A stretch of DNA of 64,000 nt from Phaeoceros laevis (Eukaryota > Anthocerotophyta > Anthocerotopsida > Notothyladales): contig JBNGIQ010008864.1 of NCBI GenBank assembly GCA_049999765.1, positions 28,336-92,335 on the forward strand, read 5' to 3'. The position numbers and the translations under genes are program-made. Of this stretch, positions 22,831 through 34,489 are shown in pieces. The notes below the pieces were generated by a model that was not told where the DNA came from, searched no databases, and saw nothing but the letters and a program-made list of their open reading frames with translations. Position 1 is the stretch's first letter. Every line of letters begins with the position of its first letter.

Positions 22831-23397
22831 ATGGCGACGGCAACCACAGCCTTCTTGCCGCACGCCCTGGTGCTTCCTGGCCGCAGCCGCTGGCCCCGCT
22901 GCCTGCCAGCCCAGGCGAGCTGCAGCAAACGTATTGCCGTTGTGAGAGCGCAAGCGGAGCCGGATGCCGGCGCGGATTCCGAGTCCGATGACGAGTTCGA
23001 AGCCCGGCTGTCCAAGCTGCAGCGCAAGGTGACGAGCGGAAGCGGGAAGAAGGCGGAGGTGCGCAAGGCCAAGAAGGAGGGGGCCCCGGCCCCGGCATCA
23101 GCGGCATCTGCTGCTCAGAAGGATGCGGTGTTCCTGCCTCCGGTGCCATTGCGGGATCCTGTGTCGAGCGGCCTGCCGGTGCAGTTGGGATTCAACTCCT
23201 ACACGGAGCGGCTCAACGGCAGGTTCGCGGCCATCGGGTTGGCTTCTGTGCTGCTGGTGGAGCTCGCCACGGGCAGCAGCTTCATCAAATTCCACGATTC
23301 CTCCGTCATTGGCCTTCAGGTTTACACCGTGCTCAGCGCGGCCGCGCTCTTCATCAAATTCGAAAAGGAGTCTGTGAGCGTCTGGCCCAAGGCCTAG
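22831..23397 (+). CDS. LHC-like (LIL/SEP/HLIP-type) thylakoid protein
   Basis: 188 aa, single exon. An Ala/Ser/Arg-rich plastid transit peptide is followed by an acidic and lysine-rich linker. Then comes an HLIP-type first helix, GFNSYTERLNGRFAAIGLAS, VLLVELATG. The ExxNGR motif supplies the Glu/Asn/Arg residues that bind chlorophyll and pair helices in light-harvesting-like proteins. A second hydrophobic segment (IGLQVYTVLSAAALFI) suggests a two-helix protein of the stress-enhanced/LIL class. The usual AM after NGR is FA here. Likely function is chlorophyll handling or photoprotection in thylakoids; I cannot fix the exact subgroup. Confidence 0.75.
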   Translation: MATATTAFLPHALVLPGRSRWPRCLPAQASCSKRIAVVRAQAEPDAGADSESDDEFEARLSKLQRKVTSGSGKKAEVRKAKKEGAPAPASAASAAQKDAVFLPPVPLRDPVSSGLPVQLGFNSYTERLNGRFAAIGLASVLLVELATGSSFIKFHDSSVIGLQVYTVLSAAALFIKFEKESVSVWPKA

Positions 23398-23722
23398 GCA
23401 CGAAAATGTAGGAGTCTTAGAGCCAAGCCCTCTGTCGTTGCGAATTGCGACCGGAAGGCCCATTTTTCGAAAGCATTTAATCCCATCTGTGAAAGCATTA
23501 GTTAATTTCTGAGTTACGTTGATTGATTTTGTAAAGTCGGCTACAGACTGCACCTGTGAAGCCCTGGCCTGGTGCGCGGGAGTGTGGAAGTGAACACGAT
23601 TGATCTGGTTGTGCAGGAGCGCTTATTAGGCTTGGACGAGGAGCTGGTTCGACAGGCGTAAAGCACCTGAGACGAGCTGTTGCTTCTTGGAGGGTTGAGA
23701 ACAGGAAGTTGCTGTAGAAGAC

Positions 23723-26474
23723 ATGGTGCCGGCGCCGATGGCCGTGGTCCGCCCGTCCAAGACCGAGAAGTATGTGGACAACAAGCGGAAAGACGACATT
23801 AGGCACGCCAACATCGCAGCCGCCAAAGCTGTGGCAGACGCCGTGAGAACCAGTCTGGGTCCGAGAGGGATGGACAAGATGCTTGCCACAGCGAGTGGGG
23901 AGGTTATCATCACCAACGATGGGGCCACTATTTTGAACAAGGTACGTTCGGCCCATTGGGTTGAAAGTTCGGAGTTTGGTTGCGCGGCGATTGCTGGCAG
24001 GCAGCAGGAAAGTGCTCTCCAGACCTGGCGTGTTGGGTGCAGATGAGTGTCATGCAACCGGCTGCCAAGTTCTTGGTGGAGCTGTCCAAGTCGCAAGATA
24101 TTGTTGCCGGAGATGGCACGACAACCGGTATGGATCCGATGCTTTGTTGGCCAGCTCTTGGAGACCGTTTTGGTGCGCCTCTACTTTAACGCTTGGTGAT
24201 ATCTGCAGTGGTGGTGATTGCTGGAGCGCTGCTGAAGCAATGTCTTAGCCTACTGGGAAAAGGAGTACACCCTACCATTATTTCAGAATCCTTTCATAAG
24301 GCAGCTGAAAAGGCTGTTCAGGTACTTGTAGCTGTCGATGATGCTTCCGCATTCATGATTGGAGCTTGGTGATGTCTCCAGTATGAAGCGTCATTGCATG
24401 AAAACTGCTTTTTCCGAATTCAGGCGATGATGTTAGTAATTCAGGCGATGATGCTAGTAGTTGGGCCCTTGCAGGTTCTTACGGCTATGGCTATACCAGT
24501 CGAAATGTCAGACAGGGAATCCCTAGTGAAAAGTGCAAGCACCTCATTGAACAGCAAGGTGCGTGTGATGTTGTGGCTTAGCTTTCCCTTGTCTTTGTCC
24601 GGAGCCAGTATTCTCATCACTCTCCTGTTTTTGGCAGGTTGTTAGTCAGTACTCCTCGCTTCTTGCCCCACTGGCAGTGGATGCTGTTATGAACCTTATT
24701 GATCCTGCACGTCCAGACAGTGTTGATTTGCGTGACATAAAAGTGTTGACAAAACTTGGTGGCACGGTATACTCCTTGTACTGTGCAAAATTTTGCATTT
24801 CCGTTTCTGCAGTTGCGCTTCTTCTTCATGCTTTGTGATATGTCCCAAGTCACTGGTTCAGGATCTCTTGTCTCATGCAGGTTGATAATACAGAGATTGT
24901 TAAAGGTCTTATCTTTGATAAAAAGGCAAGTCATGCAGCAGGTGGGCCCACTCGGATTGAGAATGCTAAGATTGGACTCATTCAATTCCAAATCTCTCCT
25001 CCCAAGACAGACATTGAACAGAACATCATTGTCTCTGACTATACACAGGTTTAACTTCTTACATGAACCTCTTTTGTATGAGATGCTGTGTAGTAGCTTG
25101 AGTATTGCAAATCAGAATATGGACTGTGACTTAGCTATAACAGTTATATGGCCTGAGTACGGTATGATTTAACTTGCCTTTACAGATGGACCGGATACTG
25201 AAAGAGGAGCGGAATTATATTCTTGGTATGATCAAGAAGATTAAGGCTACCGGCTGCAATGTACTGCTGATACAGAAAAGTATATTACGAGATGCAGTCA
25301 CTGACCTATCATTACATTATCTCGCAAAGGCCAAGATACTGGTTGTAAAAGATGTTGAACGAGATGATATTGAGTTCATCAGCAAGACTCTGAACTGTTT
25401 GCCAATGTCCAACATTGAACATTTCCGTGCGGAAAAGCTTGGACATGCAGACTTGGTGGAGGAGGTTACTGTAGGTGCTGGACGGGTAAGTATCTGGTGC
25501 ATGCTTTGGTTGAGATGATTCTCTAGTAGCACTTGTGGTTCAAACTTAATACTGCTTCTGGAACAGATTGTGAAAGTTACTGGGATCAAGAATATGGGGC
25601 GGACGACAAGTGTTCTTGTTAGGGGTTCTAACCAGCTGGTCAGTCAAACATCTATGTGCAATGTTTGAGTAGTGGCAGTGCAAGAACAAATTGTAAAAGT
25701 TATGATCTGTTCTCTCTCAAGTGTTCTTGTTAGGGGTTCTAACCAGCTGGTCAGTCAAACATCTATGTGCAATGTTTGAATAGTGGCAGTGCAAGAACAA
25801 ATTGTGAAGTTATGATCTGTTCTTTTTCTCTTGTAACCTGACACGTCATTCGTTTTTGGCGCTGATGAAGGTGCTGGACGAAGCTGAACGCAGTCTGCAC
25901 GATGCTCTCTGTGTCGTGAGATGTCTAGTCTCCAAGAAGTTCTTGATTGCTGGAGGAGGCGCTCCAGAGATTGAAGTGTCTAGGCAGTTGGGTGCATGGG
26001 CCAAAACTTTGCAAGGAATGGACAGCTATTGTGTGCGAGCATATGCTGAAGCCATGGAGGTGAACATTCGACCTGCAGCAGGTGTTGAAGTTTTTTTTTC
26101 GTTACGGTTTGTCCTAACAGTAGTTGTTCGTTTCTATGGAGCAGGTGGTGCCGTACACTTTAGCAGAGAATGCTGGACTGAATCCAATTAGCATTGTTAC
26201 AGAACTACGAAATCGTCATGCAATGGGCGAGGTATGGGGCTCCGATCTATGTGTCCAGTGGATGAAGTGTTGAGTTCAACTTGGGTTCAGTCCTAACAGG
26301 GGACATTGCCACTTGCAGGTGAACACAGGAATCAATGTGCGAAAAGGACAGATAACTAACATATTGGAAGAGAATGTGGTGCAGCCGCTCCTGGTCAGCA
26401 CAAGTGCTGTTTCTCTGGCAACGGAGTGTGTGCGCATGATCATGAAAATTGACGACATTGTGGCAGTGAGGTGA
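23723..26474 (+). CDS. CCT4: T-complex protein 1 subunit delta (CCT4 chaperonin)
   Basis: Subunit of the cytosolic TRiC/CCT ring that folds actin, tubulin and other proteins. Eleven exons: 23723-23941, 24043-24127, 24209-24321, 24475-24558, 24638-24766, 24881-25048, 25186-25485, 25567-25638, 25871-26059, 26145-26231 and 26319-26474; 533 aa, a normal length. Landmarks are [32 protein letters not shown] (ATP site), [88 protein letters not shown] and [14 protein letters not shown], ending [12 protein letters not shown]. The intron after exon 8 contains two decayed tandem copies of that exon. Confidence 0.97.
25607..25828 (+). repeat. 111-bp tandem duplication containing exon 8 remnants of CCT4
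   Basis: Units 25607-25717 and 25718-25828 are nearly identical. Each starts with the last part of exon 8 (encoding [10 protein letters not shown]), its GT donor and downstream intron, and ends with a decayed copy of the exon 8 acceptor and start (gaacaaattgt...). The second unit is therefore a pseudo-exon inside intron 8. Confidence 0.93.
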
Positions 26475-27157
26475 TCACTGTTGACCCCTCGGCCGTTTTT
26501 GCGTTCAACGTTGAGAAGTAGGAGCCATGAGAATACCCATGAGGATATTGACGACGTTTTTGTAGCTGAAAGACCCGAAATTGAGCCCTCGTAAATATTT
26601 GCGCTAAGAAAAGTCCTTCCACGTTCGATGTAGATTTCAGGCACGCAAAGACGTCTCTCTCGGTCAGGATTTGTCACGCGTGCTTGTGTGCAGCTTGGCG
26701 GCGGATACATCCCTTTAAGACGTTCACGGCATTAATGTCTACTTTGTATTGTAAGTGTGAACAGAGCCAAAATTATTCCTTCCCGAGTACGGTACCATGA
26801 GCAACGGTTTTGGCGGCACAACGGATCGGCGCCACAGGACATTTTCCTTGACTGGTCAAACCTTGGTTGATGCTTGGCAGCCAAGAATCCGGCACAAATT
26901 GTTTGCTCAAGTGCAGGAGGAAATCATGTTGCCTGGACCATCGGGTCTGCAGGCTCTGTACTCTCAAGAAAAAGCTGAATTCTTGGATTGCTGGAGCTTC
27001 TTCAATGCATTTGCGCAAGGAAACCCCCAGGGTGGAAGATTTCTGTGCTAGCACAGGGCCTCCACAATTGCTCCGAGGTATCACTGCTGTGCTGCTCGGA
27101 ATTCATGTCCACATAGCATCACTTTGAAACTGCCAGGCAGATCGGGACAATCCGACC
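26475..27157. other. CCT4 3' region and weak reading frame
   Basis: Includes a plus-strand frame at 26797-27051 of 84 codons that I do not recognise; it might be a 5' exon of the hypothetical gene that follows, but I could not find a clean splice junction linking them. Confidence 0.35.
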
Positions 27158-27952
27158 ATGAAGTCGTTGAAGCGGGGCAAGAATGACAGCCCAGGTAAAT
27201 CGTTTACAGACAATTGCGGACGGCTGCTTGAGAGTTCAGCTAGTCCGATCCAGGTGCAGTTGGAACAGGCGAGTGGTGACGGAAGTTGCCCTTCTACGCA
27301 AGTGGTGATTCATCTTCTTGATGGCTCTAAAAGGTCAGGACAACAGCACACTGAAGAGGGAGTCCTTCAACCGCCGGGTTCCTCCGTCCCTGTTGATGCA
27401 GGCGTAGGCCGGTCAGGGTTCGTTTCACCTGTGTCTAGCATGGATGCTTTGTGTCAGCACATGGCTCGTTTTTTCACAGCTGCGTCGCCACAGGATTCTG
27501 GAGAGCAGGGGGCCACAGACTGTCCCAGACGTTTGCTCGCTGATGAGTGCTTGCAAAAGCCCGCCAGTGAAGCCGTGAGCACTAGTGGCAGCAATCAGTC
27601 TCCTTCACATCAAGAAGCTGACAAGAAAGATGGTGAAAGGAGGCATTGCAATTGGCCAGCAGTGAGATGTGAAGATAGCTGCTCAGGCGTACACCCTGCT
27701 ACAGGCAAGGCGGTAATCACAAATGGGCTAGGCGGTGTGGGGGAGGCCGAAGCATCGCGAGACTCCGACGCGCATTATACTCCTGACATGGAGATTACTG
27801 GAAAGTTTTTGAAGCTCACCGTCGCTGCGTGTAGTGAACTTCAATCCCCGCTGGTCAGTTACAAGTGTGATCCTACTGTTTTGTAGGCTGTGCCTGGAGG
27901 GAATCCTTGGTTTTTATTGCGTCTTTCCAGGGTGGTTACTCGTTCTTCCTAA
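27158..27952 (+). CDS. Hypothetical Ser/Gly-rich protein
   Basis: A 232-codon frame (27158-27853) that ends at a good GT donor, followed by a possible 22-codon last exon 27887-27952 in matching phase after a TAG acceptor. Composition is Ser, Gly, Gln and acidic, without membrane segments or recognised motifs, so largely disordered. I do not recognise a family. The intron would be only 33 bp, unusually short for this window, which argues for reading straight to the stop at 27886 instead. The frame could also be the middle of a longer gene with upstream exons near 26800-27050. Confidence 0.35.
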
Positions 27953-29533
27953 GTAACCCGAAGTATCTGATCTAAACAGTGAAACAGGACATGGCAATTT
28001 CTCCTGTAAGAAATGTTGCCTCCCTTGGTCAGGTCTCTTTCAATGCGGACACAGAACTGTGGAGCTGTGAGGAAAGCGACATCCTGCATGGTATGATGAG
28101 CAGACTGAATACCTGGCCAAGGAGAAAACAGAAGCGCGAGAGGGAGTAAACAAGCTGGTCCACGTCCTTGGAACCGCATCGTGATAGTTGCAGTCTATCA
28201 CGACGTGGTTTCTGCTTTGAATCAGGTAATGTGGTACCTAAGACGTTTCCTCAGCCGTCGTCATGCTGACGTGGTCTTTGCCACTCTTTGCCACTCCAAT
28301 CAGCTTATTGTAAACACATAGAGGGCGTTACAGGATAGCTAGGATATCCTACACAGGAAAATTTGGGAGGGAGAGAATCCAAGGTTTTATATGCCACGAC
28401 CCACAGCGCAAAATTTTGTTGTGCACATGCCTGAAGTCTGGTGTGTACGTGATGTTGGATGTTAGTGACTTGAATGTTGTCGCTAATATGAATAGCGATC
28501 AGGACTGCAGGATGCACATGACTTCTGTTTCTGTAGAAATTTGAGGACGAGATCTCCGAGCAGCAAAAGCCTACCTGGTGCTAATTTATAACTGGAAATA
28601 TGCGTGTCTTAACACACACATGCATTTTTCTCGAGTGCTCACAAGAATTGAAGGCAGGTTGGATAATTATATCTCCCTCCGAAGTGGGATCTCACCTATC
28701 CTTTAATTTCATCATTTCATCCCGAGACCATGAGTACTTTGCTGGAAACAAAGACACGTGAGAAACGTCGCTGGCCCCACCCAACCCTCAGATGGCTACG
28801 TCTCCAGTTTTGGACTCCAAGGTATTCTAGGTCTAGAAATGCAGTGTCATCTTAAGTCTCTTGTCCAGAGAATTGCCCAATCCTCGACATAAACAAATAT
28901 CCGGGATATTCCATCAACCAGAATTGGCAGTCTCACAGACTCCCACCACATGTATTCTCAGATGTTGGCCTTCATTTCGCCACATGTGTGGCCCGTCAAA
29001 CACTGGAGATAAACTTCCTTCTCACAGGAACCCGTTGTGCGCATGAGCACATGATATGAAATGATGTTGAATGCGCAAACGATGTGAAGGGTTGAATGTT
29101 GCGCATTGTGTGCATCTGTGAAAATAATCACGACCATAGTGCCATGTAAGAAACTATTCATCAGCTTGAAGTGCCATAGCTGTTTGGGTCGAGGACATCC
29201 CTAGTCCGGACTCCTGACCAACCCATGATACTACGGTGTACGGAGAGAATGGTTTTTGTGTCACAAACGGACATGAGATACGGAGTTCGAGTGGATTTCG
29301 AGTCACAACTGCTTTTGAAGTACTGCGAAGACGCGGTCTGCACAAGCCGTAATCCCTGTCCTTATTCAAACTGTGCACTAACCCAAGAGAACCCCACAAG
29401 GCGCCACTAGCGGGGCGCCTCTACTACAGAACAATGAGTTGCCTAGCGCTGTAGTCCTTCACATGTACACTTAAAGCCAGAATAAAATTATTTCTATGAG
29501 GGGAACTATACATTGCATGCTCTCGCCCGCCAA
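27953..29533. other. Gene-poor spacer
   Basis: About 1.6 kb without coding similarity on either strand. The right part should include the 3' UTR of the minus-strand FREE1 gene. No repeats or RNA genes seen. Confidence 0.45.
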
Positions 29534-32500
29534 CTAGTTGGCATGCACCAGAAACGGATGTTGGCAGACAGAACACTCAAGCGTTTCTGAACCGTAGCTT
29601 GGTACTGGCACCTGGAAGATATTGGAAACAAAGTTAAACTTATACACGGAGCAAGAAGCTCTGGAATGACGGGACCGTACTTCAGATGCTGCAAATACCT
29701 GCAAATGGACAGTGCAAGTTGGACAAGCCACCTCCTTCATCCGCCCTCCAGTTTTTTCTGCTGATGATCCAGAGGGCCAGGCTTGTGGGGTTGTCTCAGG
29801 ATACAACGATGATTTGCTCTCCCGCACCGAACTCCTGCTATTTGATGACTCTGCACCACATGATGGACACCGACTGTTGCTACCGGAAACAAGAGAGATG
29901 CTCCGGCACTTGCTACAATTAAGAACAGAAGATCCAGAATATTGCTCACGGTTGCCATTGCTGCTAGTAATCCCTTTCTTGGAGTTTCGCTCCATCTCTT
30001 CCTGCATAGCTCATAGTGTAAGTTGCCCTCAACAAAAACCAGCCCGTCTGAAGTTCGACTCAGGTCTCAAAAACATACCTGCAGCTTTCGAGCCAGGTCC
30101 TCATGAGTCCGTGGAGCAGGTGCTTTACTCAGAACTTCGATGTTTGCCAGTCTCTGTGTAACTTCCGCCTAGACAAAGTACAAGGTATCAGTGCTGTATG
30201 TAACTAGCGAATGTTCAGACCCCAGCAACGAGAGTTCAGCCTTAAGGTAGAGCTAACCATACCAGACATCGATCACATACACGAACAGACTGCGCATCCT
30301 CATCCGTGTTCAAAGCCGTCCTCCCACGGGTACACTTGTCACAGAACAAATCCCCACAATTTCTGCAATGATGCTGAAACACAAAAAAAATATATGACAG
30401 ATCTTCCACTATGAAATGGATGAGAAATAGTCCCAAGACACCTGAAAGCAGTCAGCACACCGTCCCTTCCAGCCCCTACTATAGTCTGCAAAGGCAGTCA
30501 CTATCCCATGCAAAACACAGAAGCCAGCGACAAGGCAAGAGAAAAAACCGACCCTCCTGTTAAAGGCTCCAAAGTCCGCATCACAACCCGTGCACTTAGT
30601 GACAGCTTCATCTGGAACCTGTTTGATGAAGAACGAGGGACATTACACATTGTACTGAGATTACACCTGAAACCTTTATGCATTGCCAGCACAGACAAAA
30701 CACTGGTGCTCCAATCACACTGAAATAACTTAACGATGAAGATTTACTTACCCAGTGTTGCTTCTCTTCCTGTGCTGCAGTCCTTGTTTTGATTTGCACC
30801 CAGTCAGCAAATGAGCTCTTTTTCTGCTGGCTTGTGTCTGCTGCTGCAACTGCACTTGAAGGCTTCGATTCAGTCCTTCCATCTCTCCCTACCATTTCTG
30901 ATAGCTGCAGCCAACAAAGGGGACAAAACCAATATGAAGTCAGAGTAGTATCCTAAATACAAATAATGCCGCACTGATTGTTGTTCACACGAATATCAAA
31001 CAGTCACATAAAATAGCACAAGAAGCAGACCTGTACACAGGCAGCGGTGAGAGTGTCAAGGATAGCAGTAGTCGTATTAGAGCTCGACTGGAGCTTGATA
31101 CTACGTTGCTCTACATCAACTGCACTTTTCGACCAAAAAGTGAACACAGAAGGCTCATTAACCTGACAAACCAATGACACGATAGTCAGCATCCAGTAGA
31201 GTGCATGTGGCATATCATTCCAAACATGTGATTCGAACCAGCATTTACTGCAGACACCCCACTTGAGCGGTTAACCCATACTCACCTCCCATCGAGTAAT
31301 AGTATCAAGTGGGTAGATACGTAACATTCTGTTTGTAGATGGATCAACCATTTTAACTCCATCCAACCCAATCTGCAGATAAAGAAAACTAGGTTACTCA
31401 CATATCTTTGAGACCAACCAACACACCCCAAGCAACAGTAAAAAAAATGCAACGGCCTTTCTGCATTCATCCATTAGGCTGGAAATGGTCAGGCGACACA
31501 GATGGGCGCAAAGAAAAACAGGTAGCACAAAGTAAACAAGACACAGGCCTTAGATTGCATGCTACAAACTCCATGAGCTCAGAACAAAGAGGCTAGAAAG
31601 GGGGAACGTGCAACAAACCTGACAAATAACATCCTTGGGACCTGAGGAGCTTGAATCTGACAACAGCTTCACCCTGTACTTCTGTATCCCGCCTCCAACA
31701 TCATCAGAGTCCGTCTTTGGTACAGCCTTCACAAGTTTTCCTCCCGAATTGCCATATGAAGTATAACTGGCTGATTTGATGGCCGTGCCACTCCCTACTC
31801 CCCATGATCCTGATCCTCGTGCACCATAAGGCTCGCTGCGCCCTCCATCGTAAGCAAAAACCTCAGAACTCGAATACCCACCATTATCATACACACTTTT
31901 TTCACTGTATCTGTCGGACCCACCAAAAGCTGGCCTATCCTCATACAACTTTGCTTCATACCGGCTTCCCTGGTATTGATTCCCACTTCCAGATTGATCA
32001 TAAGCTGGGCCCTTGCTACCCCCAAACCCCAACCCACTCTGCTGATACACTCCGTAGCCAGCTGATGCTGAATGAGGTGCCGGACTAGAATGTCCGCTGA
32101 AATTTCTTTCAACTGGAGGAGACGTAGGCCTGGCACCATAATCCAAGGAGAATGACCTGTCAAAGGGTGGCACAGCTGAAGTGTAGGCTGGAGCCCCTGG
32201 GGCATATACCTGAGAAGGATGGGGTGGATACGGAGCTGGTGTTGGTGCACCAGGCCCGTAGTGAGGATTCTGCTGACCAGAACCTCCATGAGTTTGATTT
32301 GGCGGGTATGGAGGAGCATAAGACCCTGAAGATGAGCGTGAAAGAGAAGAAGCTTGAGGATGATGAGGAGCTGGAGGGTAACTAGGTGGAGTAGGAGGAT
32401 ACAGTTGCTGGTTTTGCTGACTTTGAACAGGAGCAGGGGCATAAGGTGGAGCTTGATGACCATACTGCGGCTGATGATGTGGGCCATGAGGGCTGGAGGC

Positions 32501-34092
32501 AACACCATATGAAGGGGTCGGAGGATATGGAAACTGAGTCTGCTGGTTGTATGGTGGATATTGTGTATATGGACTCGAGGAAGTGGTTTGCGACATACCC
32601 GGAGTTGGAACTTGGGAATAAGGTGGGTGGGGAGGATAGGGTGCTACTCCTTGCGGACCATGTGTAGGATCAGCAGGCTGTGGAGGGTAAGGCGACTTGG
32701 CTGGGGCATTGGGCGCAAAATTGGGTTGCTCCGGGCTGTAAGGGCTGGGCATAGAAGTGGGGAAAGAGGTATCTGGCTGACCTGGGGAAGGGTATGGACC
32801 TGTATGAGCAGGTGCATAATGGGGAGCTTGTGGGGGTTGACCTACTGGAGTGGGTGCATAACTAGGATGCTGATGTCCAGTTGCAACGTAACCGGGGCTT
32901 GGTTCAGGCTGCTGCCCCAGACTAGGTTGCCTAGAAACATGTTGGTGATGCTGAGGAGGGTACTGCGGTGCCGGAGCTATGGGTTGAACTGGCAGAGCAG
33001 GAGTATACTGCGGGGCCGGAGCAGAATGTTGTGAAGTCCCTGTGTTGCCAAAAGGAGGAGCTCCTACTTGGGCCTGCTGATAAGTTGCTGTTGGAGCCCC
33101 CTGCTGACCCACCCCTGTAGAAACATAGCTAGGACCTTCAGGTTGTTGCGGAGGGTAAGTAGCAGCTACTGCCATTGTCGGTTGGTGCTGCTGCGAAACC
33201 GACGGTGCTGGAGCCTGAGCAGTATGCCTCTGATTCACACTCTCAGGGCCATATGCCCCCCTTTCATCCCTGTACTGAGAGTTGGCCACCGGCTGATTAA
33301 CATACTGCCCCTGAACCTGTCCCTGTTGCAACATATTGGATCCCCCATCATCTCTGTACTGCGGATTGTTGACAGGAGGGTTTCCATACTGTGCGACAGC
33401 CTGTTGAGGATTAGTGGACCCCTTGTCATCCCTGTACTGCTGCGGAGGGTTACCATATTGCCCTGGTGCCGGTCCTTGCTGCATACTGCCAACCTGGGCA
33501 GCCCCGTATGACACGGAATCCACCTGAGTCGTAGAGGATTGTGCTGCAAGTTGTTGTGTCGCAGGTTGTTGTGGAGGAACAGGTGCCGGGCTATACACAG
33601 AAGCTTGCAAACCATATCCATCAATCAAAGAGTACTGAGAAGACGTGGACGGAGGGGTCTGATGCAGGCCATAGGACTCCAGTTGCAGAGCAGGAGCAGA
33701 AACAACGGCCACAGCTGCCGTCGACGCAGGTTGTTGCGGTATCAGAAATGACTCCAACTGCGTTACAATAGGCTGCGAAGTTGTCGTACTACTGGAATAC
33801 GTGTGCTGACCAGCACCCCCATAAGGCTCCACCTGAATCAAGGGAGGCAAAGAGCCACCACCACCACCACCACCACCACCACCATACTGCGCAATAGATT
33901 GAGATCCAGACGCAGTCAAGGCTGGAGAATAGGTCACAGTAGGCAAATTGAAGCCCTGATCCTGTACAGAACCCTGGCCAGGGTTTTGCAATGCACTCGA
34001 GCCCTGTTCATGCTGCTGCTGTTGTTGCCGCTGCTGCGGCTGTTGGTGCTGATGCTGCTGCGGATGCTGTTGCTGTTGTTGCTGCTGCTGCG

Positions 34093-34124
<32 letters not shown>

Positions 34125-34489
34125 GGTTGCTGCTGCTGCTGCTGCTGCTGCGGTTGCTGCTGCTGCTGCGGTTGTTGCTGCTGCTGTTGAGCTGCTGCCT
34201 GCGAAGAGCTCACCAGGGCGTTGAAGGACTCAGACAAAGCCAACGACAGGGACGGGGAGAGTCCCGAGGAGAAAGGCTGGGGTGCAGGAGCAGGGGCAGC
34301 AGAAGGCGGGGGGGATGGGGTATGGACGGAGAGCGAGGTGAATGCATCAGCCAGGGAATTGGGCTCCTGTGTATGGAAGAAGGGATGGCTGCTGGTGTTG
34401 CTGGCAGAGAAGGGACTGGAGGGTGGAGGCCCTGCAGGGTTGCTTGCAGCATAGCCCCCGCCCGAGCTGGGCAGATGCTGCTGCATCAT
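29534..34489 (-). CDS. FREE1: FREE1/FYVE1, plant ESCRT-I-associated FYVE protein, giant N terminus
   Basis: Plant-specific ESCRT component that binds PI3P on endosomes and drives multivesicular body formation. Minus-strand exons: 31619-34489, 31286-31372, 31031-31162, 30752-30904, 30553-30618, 30263-30373, 30079-30168, 29699-30001 and 29534-29611; 1296 aa. The N-terminal 900 residues are Pro/Gln/Tyr-rich and disordered, with polyQ near residues 100-160. Then follow QKYRVKLLS, VICQIGLDGVKMVDPSTNR and FTFWSKSAVDVE. The FYVE finger has HWVPDE, CTGCDADFGAF, the PI3P-binding RRHHCRNCG, CDKC and VRVCDRC. After it come THEDLARKLQEEMERN and the FREE1 tail RMKEVACPTCTVHLQ, PSYGSETLECSVCQHPFLV. Arabidopsis FREE1 is about 600 aa, so this one is roughly twice as long. 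The last intron is 87 nt, in frame and stop-free. Confidence 0.93.
33857..34197 (-). repeat. CAG/CAA and GGT codon repeats inside FREE1 exon 1
   Basis: 34011-34197 encodes an interrupted glutamine tract (CAG-rich with CAA and CCG interruptions giving QQPQQ blocks and a short QHPQQHQH part). About 33857-33882 encodes a run of glycines (GGT repeats). Both stay in frame. Confidence 0.92.

Noticed and set aside
22081-23397. Very long plus-strand open frame (438 codons)
   Set aside because: Its first 750 bp are the antisense of SDH6 (22126-22566) and spacer; only the part from the ATG at 22831 has a transit peptide and LHC-like motif, so I used that start.
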